From NCBI RefSeq assembly GCF_005144585.1, contig NZ_SSMQ01000022.1:62001-126000 (forward strand): a DNA stretch of 64,000 bases, read 5' to 3'. The notes under the pieces are model-generated. The model ran no database searches and had not been told where the DNA came from. It saw only the letters and a list, made by a program, of their open reading frames with translations. Position 1 is the first letter of the stretch, and each line of letters begins with the position of its first letter. Positions 54,172 through 63,307 of this stretch are shown in pieces. Made by a program: the position numbers and the translations under genes. Source of the DNA: Polyangium fumosum. GTDB taxonomy: Bacteria; Myxococcota_A; Polyangia; Polyangiales; Polyangiaceae.

Positions 54172-54822
54172 TCATTTCTTGGTTTCGTGAAGCCTCCAGA
54201 GGTACCAGCAAGCAATCGAGCGATAAGGCCTCCAGGGGCGCGCGAGCTTGACCATTCGTTCGGGCGTCGGATCCTTCCGGAGGCCGTGGAGCTTCATCAT
54301 GCCCTTCTGGATGCCGAGATCCGCGACGGGGAGCACGTCGGGCCGGCCGAGGCGAAAGATCAAGAACATCTCCGCGGTCCAGCGCCCGATGCCTTTGACG
54401 CGCCGCAGGCGCTCGATCACGGCCTCGTCGTCGAGCGCGGGCAGCTCATCGAGCACGAGCGTGCCGTCGAGGAGCTTTTCGCAAAGGTCCCGGATGAACT
54501 TGACCTTGGACCCCGACAAACCGCAGGCCCGGAGCGCCTGTTCCTCGACGCGGAGGAGCTCGGCGGGCGGGAGCAGCTTTCCTCCGCCGATCGCGAGGAC
54601 GCGCGCGAAGATGGTATCGGAGGCCTTCACGGAGAGCTGCTGGCTGACGATCGACTCGACGATGGCCTCGAAAAACCCGGGCGTATGAAACGGCCCGCTC
54701 GTCTGGGCGGCGGCGCCGAGACGGCAAGGGCCGACGGTCTGGATGAGGTCGGCGAGGCGGGGATCGGCGGTGGAGAGGAAGCGGAGGGCCTCGGCGTGGG
54801 GATCGGGGGCGGTCGTGGTCAT
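54172..54822 (-). CDS. DNA-3-methyladenine glycosylase II (AlkA-type)
   Basis: A 216-residue base-excision repair enzyme of the HhH-GPD superfamily, from the ATG at 54822. The helix-hairpin-helix RRVKGIGRWTAEMFLIFRLG (about 141-160) precedes the catalytic Asp in VLPVADLGIQKG (D168). No iron-sulfur cluster Cys motif is present, unlike Nth/MutY. The N-terminal AlkA beta domain is missing, as in compact yeast Mag1-like forms. It should excise alkylated purines. An upstream basic extension of the frame is not coding. Confidence 0.92.
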   Translation of the reverse strand: MTTTAPDPHAEALRFLSTADPRLADLIQTVGPCRLGAAAQTSGPFHTPGFFEAIVESIVSQQLSVKASDTIFARVLAIGGGKLLPPAELLRVEEQALRACGLSGSKVKFIRDLCEKLLDGTLVLDELPALDDEAVIERLRRVKGIGRWTAEMFLIFRLGRPDVLPVADLGIQKGMMKLHGLRKDPTPERMVKLARPWRPYRSIACWYLWRLHETKK

Positions 54823-54994
54823 GGGGCGGTCATCATACCCAAAAAGATATCGTTTGTCGTGACGGCGGTGTACGACAAACCGCCGAGGTCGGCGGGCGCG
54901 TTCAAACCTCCAGCGTGTCCGCATTCTTCCTTCACGAGAAACGCGCGCGTGCCAGGGAGCGGCACGATCCCGTCCTGGAAAAACTCCGAGGGCT

Positions 54995-56365
54995 TTACTT
55001 TCCCCGCCTCCGAAAACTCGCTCCCAGATCCCACCCCTCCCCGCCCCGCGCGAGCACGAGCTCAGGCATCAATCCTCCCACCACCCGCAGCTCCCCGAGC
55101 ACGCCGACCCGCAAGCTATGCGTCAACGCCCGCGCCGATGCATTCGGCGCGAGCTTCGGCGGCTTCATCGCGAGGTCCTTCGCCCGCGCCGGGTCGTCCG
55201 CCGTCGCCAGCGATAACAAGGCCCCGAGGGGGCCCGGCTGCGAGGGGCGCACGATGTCGATCGAAAGCGTCACCTGCCCCCGCGCCCGGCGCCGGCCGAG
55301 CTCCACGCGCGGGATCGTCGAGACCGTCACCTCGTGCCCCGGCCGCGACAAGATTGGCGCGAGCGTCCGCGCCACCTCGACGAGGTGCGCCGAGGCTTCG
55401 TCCACCAAAAGCTCCGCCGGCGGCCCGCCCCAGCCCGGATCTCCATTGGCAGGCGGGAGGGGTCCGAGCCCGAGGTGCGACAAACGCTCCGGCGGAACCG
55501 CGTCCACGAGCCGCTGCGCGACCGATGGCGCGCCAAAGCTGCCGGCCTGCGGGCCCATCTGCAAGACGATCCACGCGGCGCGGCCGAGGTCGAAACGGAT
55601 AGCGCCTTTGCGTTCGCCGTGCAGGCCGAGCCCGAGCCAGCCCACGTCGTCCCGCTCCGCTTCGAATCGTCGCAACGACGTCGCCAGGTCGTCCGCGCGC
55701 GCGACCTCGATCCCATCGAGAAACGCCGCGCCCCGCGCCGCGAAAGGATTTTTCGAAAGGACGAGCCCGCGCTCGCCGCATTCCGCGCGGAATGCGCCCG
55801 TCCCGTCCGGCGCGCTCGGATCGAATTTCTGCGGCACCACCGCGGCGAGCGGCGAGGCGAGCGCGCGGGCGAGCTTGTGCGGGTCGGTCGTGCCAAACAC
55901 CATCGCCAGCGGGTCCTTCGGGTAAGGCGTGGGCTTCGGGACCTCCGCGAGGAGCCCCGCCGCGCCTCGGCTGCGGGCGCGTTCGATCGAGAAGATCACG
56001 TCCGCCGCGCCGAGCGTCTCCTTGCGCGCCGTGCGCAGGCCCTCGCGCAGCCGCACGACCGTGCCGAGCGCCTCCCTCGAAGGGAGCGATTGCGCGAGCG
56101 CCGGGGCCGGGTGGCCCGCGGCGTCCAGCGTGTAGAGCGGATCGGCGATCGCCGCGCCGAAAAGCGCCGCGGTCGGGTCGCGCAGGTCATGGGGATCGAT
56201 CGAGCGCGTGGGCCAGGGCAGGTGCAGCGAGAACCGGCCGCCATGCGGGGTGCGGCCGAGCGCCGCGGCGGAAGGCGTCGCGGCCACGAGCGCGCTCGCC
56301 ACGGAGGCGCCGAGGAATGCGCGCCTGGACAAACGATTGTCCCCGCCGAACATTTCGCCGCTCAT
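54995..56365 (-). CDS. Tat-exported family 5 solute-binding-like protein
   Basis: A 456-residue exported protein. The start is the ATG at 56365, whose bases overlap the stop of the FG-GAP gene (ATGA). The signal RLSRRAFLGASVASALVAAT is a twin-arginine type. The mature part resembles peptide/nickel ABC solute-binding proteins (SBP_bac_5): RSIDPHDLRDPTAALFGAAIADPLY and LREGLRTARKETLGAADVIF with GTGAFRAECGER. It is somewhat short and has no ABC permease or ATPase nearby. It may be an orphan binding protein or co-opted receptor. Confidence 0.8.
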   Translation of the reverse strand: MSGEMFGGDNRLSRRAFLGASVASALVAATPSAAALGRTPHGGRFSLHLPWPTRSIDPHDLRDPTAALFGAAIADPLYTLDAAGHPAPALAQSLPSREALGTVVRLREGLRTARKETLGAADVIFSIERARSRGAAGLLAEVPKPTPYPKDPLAMVFGTTDPHKLARALASPLAAVVPQKFDPSAPDGTGAFRAECGERGLVLSKNPFAARGAAFLDGIEVARADDLATSLRRFEAERDDVGWLGLGLHGERKGAIRFDLGRAAWIVLQMGPQAGSFGAPSVAQRLVDAVPPERLSHLGLGPLPPANGDPGWGGPPAELLVDEASAHLVEVARTLAPILSRPGHEVTVSTIPRVELGRRRARGQVTLSIDIVRPSQPGPLGALLSLATADDPARAKDLAMKPPKLAPNASARALTHSLRVGVLGELRVVGGLMPELVLARGGEGWDLGASFRRRGK

Positions 56366-57804
56366 CGGACCACCCATATCTCGTCCGCGGTGGCGACCAC
56401 GAACGGCGCGCGCCCCGGGCCATCGGGAGGACACACCGCGAGCGCACGCACGCCCGCCGCGGCCGGAAGGCGCAGGAACTCGCGTGGCCTCCCCGCCTCC
56501 CCCGCCGCCGCGCGCGCCCACGTGCGCACGACGACCGCGTCGTCCAGCGCATCCGCCACGTCGAGCCCGCTCAGGATCTCCGGATCGCCGTCCTGATCGA
56601 GGTCGCCCACCGCGAGCTGCGCGCCCGCGCCGGTGATCGTCTCGACGTGCCCCGCGTCATCGCGCACCTCGACCGTGCCGCGATCGTTCCGCGCCGCGAG
56701 CACAGTGAAGCGCTGCCCTCGCGGCGTCACGAGCGAGGCCGCGGCGAGCACGTCGAAGTTGCCGGCGATCGCCGGCGCGATCACCGTTTCTCCCGACCAA
56801 CAAGGCACGAGCGGGCCCGTGAGCCACCCCGACGCGACGCGCGCACAGCCGCTCGCCTCGCCCGAGGAGACGGGCAAACCCGCGACCGGCGCGACGACGA
56901 CGAGCTCGGCGTCGAGGCGCAACGCCTTCGCGCGATCCGACACGCCGACGTCGACGAACCACGCGACAGCGTCCCCTTCGTCCCTTCGCTCGACGAGCCC
57001 CGCGAGGCCGATCGGCTCGCGCAGCGGGGACAAGTGCAGCGGCGAGAGGTCCGACCACGAGCGCGAGCGCAGCGGGAGCACCTTGCCCTCGCGGAGCCGC
57101 AACGTCGTCACGCGGCGGCGGCTCGTGCTCAGGATCTCCAGGGCGCCGTCGCCGTCGATGTCGCCACACGCGAGGGCCACGACGTCGGACTCGAAGTTCT
57201 GGCCCCGCGTGACGTTCGCCTTCGCGAGCGGCACCGCTTCGAGGAAGCTGCGGATCTCGGCGTCGAGCGGCGCCTCGGCAAACGCGTGCGCGAAGGGGCC
57301 CGGCTCGGGATCACGAATGCGCGCCCATACGGTGCGCGGGACCGGAAAGACGTCGGCCGTGACGCGGAGCTTTCCGCCGCGGATCTCGACGAGGAGGTGC
57401 ACGAACGAGCGCTCGCCGCGCGCCGCCACGCGCGCGTCCGCGAGCGGGAGCGGGGTCGGGTGCGCGGAGCTGCCCGCGCCGAGGCGACCCGCGAGGAGCG
57501 AGGCGATCCGGGTCGTGAGCTCGGCCCCGCGCGGCGCCGGCGTGTCCGAGGCGAGCGGCGCGGCGATGACGCGCGCGGGAAGAAGCAAAACGGGCGCCAG
57601 ATCCGCAGCAAGAGACTCGACCACGCGGGCGACCGAGGCGCGCGGCAGGCGCGGCGCGGCGGGCGGAGGCGAAGGGTTCGTCGGGGTGGGGTTTGCCGGC
57701 GGAGGGTTCGTCTTGGCCGGCGCGGGGGGCGCGGCGGGCTTGTTCGGCTGGGCGCCGCTGTTTCGCGGGACGAACAGGGCGAGGACGATCGCCGAGACAA
57801 ACAT
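56362..57804 (-). CDS. Exported FG-GAP/VCBS-repeat protein
   Basis: About 480 residues from the ATG at 57804. Signal peptide (MFVSAIVLALFVPRNSGAQ) and a Pro/Asn-rich linker. Two clear FG-GAP-like calcium loops follow, ACGDIDGDGALEILSTSR and AVGDLDQDGDPEILSGL, in a probable beta-propeller. The C-terminus FVVATADEIWVVR ends a propeller strand. Coupled to the solute-binding-like gene by a four-base overlap, so both exported proteins are made together. The start is the least certain part; an upstream GTG at 57861 is possible. Confidence 0.75.
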   Translation of the reverse strand: MFVSAIVLALFVPRNSGAQPNKPAAPPAPAKTNPPPANPTPTNPSPPPAAPRLPRASVARVVESLAADLAPVLLLPARVIAAPLASDTPAPRGAELTTRIASLLAGRLGAGSSAHPTPLPLADARVAARGERSFVHLLVEIRGGKLRVTADVFPVPRTVWARIRDPEPGPFAHAFAEAPLDAEIRSFLEAVPLAKANVTRGQNFESDVVALACGDIDGDGALEILSTSRRRVTTLRLREGKVLPLRSRSWSDLSPLHLSPLREPIGLAGLVERRDEGDAVAWFVDVGVSDRAKALRLDAELVVVAPVAGLPVSSGEASGCARVASGWLTGPLVPCWSGETVIAPAIAGNFDVLAAASLVTPRGQRFTVLAARNDRGTVEVRDDAGHVETITGAGAQLAVGDLDQDGDPEILSGLDVADALDDAVVVRTWARAAAGEAGRPREFLRLPAAAGVRALAVCPPDGPGRAPFVVATADEIWVVR

Positions 57805-57901
57805 GCCATGCGCGCGCTCACGCGGGCGCGTCCCCTCGGTGCGTAGCGGCAGGCCGGCCACGCGATCAGAATAGGCGACGGGGAGGCGCGTGGCTATGGG
57901 A

Positions 57902-58660
57902 TCAACGCGACCGCTCGGTCGACGGCGCGGCGTCCTCTTCCTCGGGCAAACCCGCGAGCCTGCGCGCCGTCGGGCGGATCCCCTCGGCGAGCGCGGCGTG
58001 CCCCGCGAGCGCATAAAGGCCGCAGGCCGCCTCGGTGACGCCCTGGTACGTGGAGAGCCACCGGGCCATCGCGAGGTTCTTCGTGCTTTGCGAGAGGACG
58101 GCCTCGCGTTTCTCGCGGTCGACGTCCGCGAGCGCGCGCCGAAAGTCCGCGATGGCGAACCCGAGGTCCTCGGCGACGGCGAGCGGCGCGATGGCGAGGC
58201 TCCTGATCTTCGGCGGCTCGACGAGCGGTCGATCCCGGAGGAGGCGCTCGACGGCGCTCGCCACGCGGAGGAGGACCTCGGGGTCGTCGGGGATCTGCGA
58301 GGGAATGCCGTACGCGGCGGCGACGGGCACGCCGTAGGTGCTCGCGAGCGTGGTGCGGAGCGAGAGGAGCAGGGCCTTCAAGACCTCATGGCGCTCCTCG
58401 GCAAGCGCGCGCGGGGCGTCGTCGTCCGCGAGCTCGCGCGTGTGCGCGAGATCGGCCGCGAACATCGCCTCGGTCGAGCGCGCGAGCAGGTCGCGCAGCG
58501 CGTGGAGGAATCCGGCCACGGTGACGTCGCGGGGCGGGCCCTCCGGGAAGAGCGCGGCTTCGAGCTCCCTGGCGATATCGGGGGTGTGCTCGTTCAAGGA
58601 GGCGAGCACGGTGCGGCTGATGGCGACGCGATCCGCGATGATCTTGGAGGGTTGCGACAT
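57902..58660 (-). CDS. Helical cytoplasmic protein of unknown function
   Basis: A 252-residue all-helical protein (MSQPSKIIADRVAISRTVLA). Several segments have an amphipathic pattern (RVASAVERLLRDRPLVEPPK; VAEDLGFAIADFRRALADVD). No signal peptide, no catalytic motif. Lies 45 bases downstream of the MMPL exporter on the same strand and 97 bases before the FG-GAP gene, so it may be part of the exporter's operon. Confidence 0.7.
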   Translation of the reverse strand: MSQPSKIIADRVAISRTVLASLNEHTPDIARELEAALFPEGPPRDVTVAGFLHALRDLLARSTEAMFAADLAHTRELADDDAPRALAEERHEVLKALLLSLRTTLASTYGVPVAAAYGIPSQIPDDPEVLLRVASAVERLLRDRPLVEPPKIRSLAIAPLAVAEDLGFAIADFRRALADVDREKREAVLSQSTKNLAMARWLSTYQGVTEAACGLYALAGHAALAEGIRPTARRLAGLPEEEDAAPSTERSR

Positions 58661-58705
58661 GGGAAGAAGCTATGGATACCGCCCCGCGGGCAGCCTGAGA
58701 AGACC

Positions 58706-61162
58706 TCACGCCTTCCAGAGCCGAAGCCCCGCGGGCACGACGACGAGCGCGACCACGAGCCCCGCCACGCTGCCCAGCGCGCCCACGAGGCCAAGATCCC
58801 GAAGGCCCTCGAAGCGGCAAAGCGTGAGCGCCGCGAAGCCCGTGGCCGTCGTGAGCGCCGTGGCCGCGACGGGAGGGCCCTCGTCACGCAAGGTCTCGCG
58901 AATCACATCGTGTTCAAGGCCGGGCGCTCCGGCCTGCCCCCCATCGACCTCGCGGGCCCGATAAAGCAAGAACATGCCCTCGTCGACGGTGATGCCGAGC
59001 AGCACGGGCAAGACGAGCGCGTCGTAGGCATGCAGCGGGATGCCGAGGATCCGCACGAGCAAGAGCACCGCCGCGATCTCGCAGAGGACGACGACCGCCG
59101 CGATCACCACGTCCCGCACCCGCCGGAGCGACATCGCGAGCGCGGCCACCACGAGCACCGCGGCGACGCCTGCGATCTTCGGCAGGTCTTGCGAAAGGCT
59201 CTGCCGGAGCACGACTTCGAGCCGCGCATACCCCGTCAGCATCGCGTGCGGATCGGTCCGCCGGAGCGCCTCCTCGACCCGCGCCGTCGCGCCGGGCACC
59301 TCGCGGGGCCGCACGTAAAGCGCCACGAGAGGCTCGCCCTCGTCCATGCCGAGGTACCTCGACAGGAGGATCGACGCCGTGCCTTTGCGGAGATCCTCGA
59401 TCTGCACGAGGTCACGCGTGGGCGCGCGCATCGCGTCGAGCGCGCCGGCGAAACGTGCCGGTGCAAACCCCGTCTCCACGAGCGCCTTTTCGAGCTCGTT
59501 CGCCTTTGCCGGGAGGTCTTGCGCGTCTCGCGCCGCAAAACGCGCCTCCTGCGTCTCCTTCGCCGGCGCGAGCGCCGTGAGCGCGTCGACCGCCTCGACG
59601 TCGTCCTTCATGGCCGAGAGCGTCTCCGCGATCCGATCCCCTCGCGCCCGCGCGCGCTCGAGGTCCCGATCGGCGACGAGCACGACCCATTGCCCGCGTT
59701 TGCCGCCGAACGCGTCGAACACCGCCTGCTGCACCTTCAGCGGCTCGAGCTCCTTCGGCCGCACGGCCACGATCGAGTCCGACAACCCCGGCGCCGCGCC
59801 GAGGAACACCGCGACGACAGGCAGGAGCGCGACGAAGGCGAGGAGCGCCGCGCGCCTGCGCGTGCCCGAGAGCCAAGCAAACGCGTCGGTCCAGCGCACG
59901 GGCGCAGGCGGAGGCGGTGGCTTTCGTTCGAGCAACGCGCCGACCTCCGGCGTGACGAGGACGATCGCCACCGCCGTGAGCAGCTCGCCCGCGGCGCAAA
60001 GGAGGCCGAGCTGCTGCATGGCCTCGATGCTCGAAAACGCGAGCGCGCCGAACGCCGCGGCCGCCGTCCCTGCCGCGAAGAGCACGCCGCGCGCCGTCTT
60101 CGCCCGCGCCGCGCGCGCGGCCTCGCGTGGAGGAAGCCCCGCCCGCCGCGCTTCGAGAAGCGCCGCATAGACGTGCACGCCCGTGTCGACGCCCACGCCC
60201 ACGACGACCGACATGAACGCGACCGCGATCCCCGACAAACCACGCGGGAGCGCCGCGGCCACAGCCGCGGTCCACACCGTGCCGAGCAGGAGCGGCGGCA
60301 TCACGGCGACGAGCGCCCGCACGCGCCGGAAGATCAAGGCGAAGACGAGCGACGCGAGCACCATGGCGATGGTGCTGGAGATCGAGAGGTCCCGCGTCAG
60401 CATGGACTCGGTCGCCGCCGCGATGGCGTGGCCGCCCGTGAGGCCGAGCCGCATCTCGGGGTGCGCCTGGCGAAGGGGCGCGAGGACGGCCTCGGTGTCC
60501 TCGACGAAGCGGCGCGCGTCCACGCCGCGCAACGCCTGTCCACGCGGCTCGGCGAGCACGAGGTGCGCCTTGCCGTCGTCGGTGGCGAACGCCCCGTCCG
60601 GCTGCGTGCGCACGCCGGCGCCGATGTCCGCGCCCTCGTAGACGAGCTGCCCGAGCCGGAGCGGGTCGGCCGCGAGCATCTCGGCCGCGGCGCCGCTGCC
60701 CGGCGCGAGGAGCATGGCCCGGCTCTCCGCGAGCCGCGCGCGCATGCCCTCGGGCGTGAGTGCGCCGCGGAGGCGCTCCATCGCCCGGGGATCCGCGTGG
60801 CGGAATGCGAGCATCGGATCGAGGGCGCGTGAGGTGTCGACGCGATCGGCGGCGCGGGCCACGCTCGGGCGCTTTCCGAGCTCGGTCGCGACGCCTTCCG
60901 CGACCTTCGCGACCGTCTCGGGATCCGGCCCTTCGATGAGCACGACGGCGAGGTCGCCGCCGCCGAAGCCTCGCACGTACCGCCGCAGCGCCGCAGCCTC
61001 CCCCTGGTCCGGCAGGAGCGACGCGACGTTCGGGTCGAGCCGGAGCCGGAACGTGACCGCGAGGAGCGCGAGCAACGTCATCCCGACGAGGGCGAGGGTG
61101 ACGGCGCGCCTCGGCCCTTTCCTCTCGGGTGCCGCGCGGCCCGTCGACTCGGGAGCAGACAT
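58706..61162 (-). CDS. MMPL/RND-type exporter
   Basis: An 818-residue inner-membrane protein from the ATG at 61162. Two repeats of a large periplasmic loop followed by about five helices each are visible, the MMPL/HpnN layout. The first helix bundle has MVLASLVFALIFRRVRALVA and GVGVDTGVHVYAALLEARR; the second has VLPVLLGITVDEGMFLLYRA. The acidic residues in these GxxVDxG segments are the usual proton-relay sites. Likely substrates are lipids or hopanoids. A long frame upstream of the ATG is not coding. Confidence 0.93.
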   Translation of the reverse strand: MSAPESTGRAAPERKGPRRAVTLALVGMTLLALLAVTFRLRLDPNVASLLPDQGEAAALRRYVRGFGGGDLAVVLIEGPDPETVAKVAEGVATELGKRPSVARAADRVDTSRALDPMLAFRHADPRAMERLRGALTPEGMRARLAESRAMLLAPGSGAAAEMLAADPLRLGQLVYEGADIGAGVRTQPDGAFATDDGKAHLVLAEPRGQALRGVDARRFVEDTEAVLAPLRQAHPEMRLGLTGGHAIAAATESMLTRDLSISSTIAMVLASLVFALIFRRVRALVAVMPPLLLGTVWTAAVAAALPRGLSGIAVAFMSVVVGVGVDTGVHVYAALLEARRAGLPPREAARAARAKTARGVLFAAGTAAAAFGALAFSSIEAMQQLGLLCAAGELLTAVAIVLVTPEVGALLERKPPPPPAPVRWTDAFAWLSGTRRRAALLAFVALLPVVAVFLGAAPGLSDSIVAVRPKELEPLKVQQAVFDAFGGKRGQWVVLVADRDLERARARGDRIAETLSAMKDDVEAVDALTALAPAKETQEARFAARDAQDLPAKANELEKALVETGFAPARFAGALDAMRAPTRDLVQIEDLRKGTASILLSRYLGMDEGEPLVALYVRPREVPGATARVEEALRRTDPHAMLTGYARLEVVLRQSLSQDLPKIAGVAAVLVVAALAMSLRRVRDVVIAAVVVLCEIAAVLLLVRILGIPLHAYDALVLPVLLGITVDEGMFLLYRAREVDGGQAGAPGLEHDVIRETLRDEGPPVAATALTTATGFAALTLCRFEGLRDLGLVGALGSVAGLVVALVVVPAGLRLWKA

Positions 61163-61293
61163 CGGCGCTTCGATACGCCGGGCGCCCTCGCCCGGCAAGC
61201 CGTACGTACGCCGGGGCAAGAACGATCCGCTTGGTGAAGAATTCAAAAAAATCGGGAACGACGCGGCCCCGTGGATGTCGAGGATCCATCGCC
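61163..61293. promoter_or_regulatory. Divergent promoter region
   Basis: Gap between the starts of the MMPL exporter (-) and VIT-VWA protein (+). It holds an AT-richer patch near 61238-61255 (GAATTCAAAAAAATC), rare in this GC-rich DNA and a plausible promoter element. Confidence 0.4.
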
Positions 61294-63294
61294 ATGCGGA
61301 CCTCTTTCGTTTCGTACACGTGCGCCGCCGCCCTCGCTTCGATCCTCCTCTCCGCGACCGCCGCGTCGGCCGACGACGTGCGGGCCCTGCGATCGGACAA
61401 ACTCGTCGAAAAAGCCCACGTGATCGATCTCCGCATCGGCCACGGTCACGCCGATCTCGTCGTGCGGCGCACGGTGCACAATGGCGGTCCGCGCCACGAT
61501 CAGGCGACGTTTTACATCGACCTGCCGGCCGGCGCCGTGGCCGTCGGGCTGCGCACGCTGGCGACGCTGGACGGCAAGCCCCACTGGTACGACGGCGAGT
61601 TGCTGGAAGCAGAGAAAGCGGCGGCGCGGTACCGCGAGCTGACGGGCGTCGGCGGGTATTATCCGAAAGACCCGGCCCTGCTCTCGTGGCGGAGCCAGAG
61701 CCTGCTCGCATTGCAGGTCTTCCCCTGCCCGCCCGGCGAGGACAAGACGATCGAATACACGCTGCGACTGCCGACGCAATACCGCGACGGCCGTCATCAC
61801 CTCGATCTCTCGGCCATGGGCACGGAGAAGTTGCCCGCCGCGGCCACGGTGTCGCCGATGATCGCAGGCGAGGCGCTCTTCATCGGCGATACACGGCAAA
61901 AAGCGCCGGCCCAGATCAGCTTGAAAGACGCGGTGGACCTGTCGGTCGCGCCCGCGAGCGAAAAACCCCTCGAAGGCGCGCTCGCTTCGGTTTCGTTCGG
62001 CAAGCAGAAGAACGTCGTCCGGTTCCACATCGACGCGGCGCCCGCGCTCTCCCGCGTGCCCCGCGGCGCCCACGTCGTGGTGCTCCTCGACGCGTCCCGG
62101 TCGCTCGAACAAGAGCAGGTCGAGGCGGAGGTCGCCATGGCGCGAGCGTATCTCTCCCATTTCACGGACGCTCGCGCGGCCGTGCTCCTGTTCGACCGCG
62201 CGGTGCACGCCCCGAAAAACGGGTTCGTCTCGGTACGCCATGCGCTCGCCGGGCTCGACGGTGCGCAAATCGTCCGGCGCAACGGGAGCCACATCGACGA
62301 GGCGCTCGCCCGCGCGGACGCGCTGCTGGCGGCGCTGCCGGAGGGCACGCCGAAGCGAATCCTGGCCTTGACGGACACGCGCACGCGGCAGGAGCTCACG
62401 CCGGAGCGGCTGCGAGGGCAGCTCTCGAAGAGCGGCGCGCTGCTGCACGTCGGCGTGGTGGGGAGCGCATTTTCGACCACGCTCGAGCGCGACGACACGC
62501 ATACCTGGGCGACGCTGACGCGGCCCACGGGCGGGCTCGTCTGGCAGGCTTCGATCGACAAGGACGACCCGGGCGAGGAGCCGCGCCACGTGTACGAGGA
62601 GCTCGCGCGGCCCACGCGGATCGACCATTTCGAGGTGCACGCGCAGGGCCTCGCCCGGGAGGATATCGAGGCCCCCGAGGAGATGATGGAGGGCGCGTCG
62701 TTCGAGGATCTGCGTTTGTCGGAGAAGCAGGTTCCGTTCGTGGAGGTGACGGGCGAATTGTGGGCGACGCCCGTGCGCCGGGTGCTCGTCGCGGACGAGG
62801 CCGAGAATCGAAGGTGGGCGGCGCTCGTGTTCGGCTCGCACCTGCTCCATTCGATCGACGAGGCAGATATGATGACGCTCGCGATGATGGGGCGGGCCGT
62901 GTCGCCGGTGACGAGTTATCTCGCAATCGAGCCGGGCGTGCGTCCTTCGACCGAGGGGATCGAGGAGTTCACGGGCAGCGGCCAGGGTTTCGGATCCGGT
63001 TATGGCCGGCTCGCCGGCGCGCATCGCGCGAAGCCGGTCCGGCTCGCGACATTCGACAAGCAGGCGTTCCTGAAGAGCGAGCTCGAGCGCGGGCTGTCCG
63101 CGTGCGGCGGGGCGGGAAAAAAGGCGACGGTCAAGCTCGAATCGACGATCCAGGAGCTCGTCTCGGTGCGGACGACGATCGACGGCGAAAAGGCGGGGGC
63201 GAAGCTCGTCTCGTGCTTGGAAGAGGCGGCGTGGGAGATCGTGCTGCCGACGGCGTTCGATTCGGCCTGGCAGGTTTTTACGATCGCCCTCTGA
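61294..63294 (+). CDS. Secreted VIT and von Willebrand A domain protein
   Basis: A 666-residue exported protein from the ATG at 61294. Signal peptide (SYTCAAALASILLSATAASA). An N-terminal VIT domain (about 40-190; RTVHNGGPRHDQATFYIDLP, AEKAAARYRELTG) is followed by a VWA domain with MIDAS motif DASRS (D266, S268, S270). The C-terminal region resembles inter-alpha-trypsin inhibitor heavy chain-like bacterial proteins. It may bind ligands in a metal-dependent manner at the surface. Ends 13 bases from the convergent phosphoesterase gene. Confidence 0.9.
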   Translation: MRTSFVSYTCAAALASILLSATAASADDVRALRSDKLVEKAHVIDLRIGHGHADLVVRRTVHNGGPRHDQATFYIDLPAGAVAVGLRTLATLDGKPHWYDGELLEAEKAAARYRELTGVGGYYPKDPALLSWRSQSLLALQVFPCPPGEDKTIEYTLRLPTQYRDGRHHLDLSAMGTEKLPAAATVSPMIAGEALFIGDTRQKAPAQISLKDAVDLSVAPASEKPLEGALASVSFGKQKNVVRFHIDAAPALSRVPRGAHVVVLLDASRSLEQEQVEAEVAMARAYLSHFTDARAAVLLFDRAVHAPKNGFVSVRHALAGLDGAQIVRRNGSHIDEALARADALLAALPEGTPKRILALTDTRTRQELTPERLRGQLSKSGALLHVGVVGSAFSTTLERDDTHTWATLTRPTGGLVWQASIDKDDPGEEPRHVYEELARPTRIDHFEVHAQGLAREDIEAPEEMMEGASFEDLRLSEKQVPFVEVTGELWATPVRRVLVADEAENRRWAALVFGSHLLHSIDEADMMTLAMMGRAVSPVTSYLAIEPGVRPSTEGIEEFTGSGQGFGSGYGRLAGAHRAKPVRLATFDKQAFLKSELERGLSACGGAGKKATVKLESTIQELVSVRTTIDGEKAGAKLVSCLEEAAWEIVLPTAFDSAWQVFTIAL

Positions 63295-63307
63295 TCGACC
63301 TACCGTT

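Noticed and set aside
58706-61711. Longer 1001-codon version of the MMPL exporter
   Set aside because: The 183 codons before the ATG at 61162 are Arg-rich, run antisense into the VIT-VWA gene and lack membrane-protein character.
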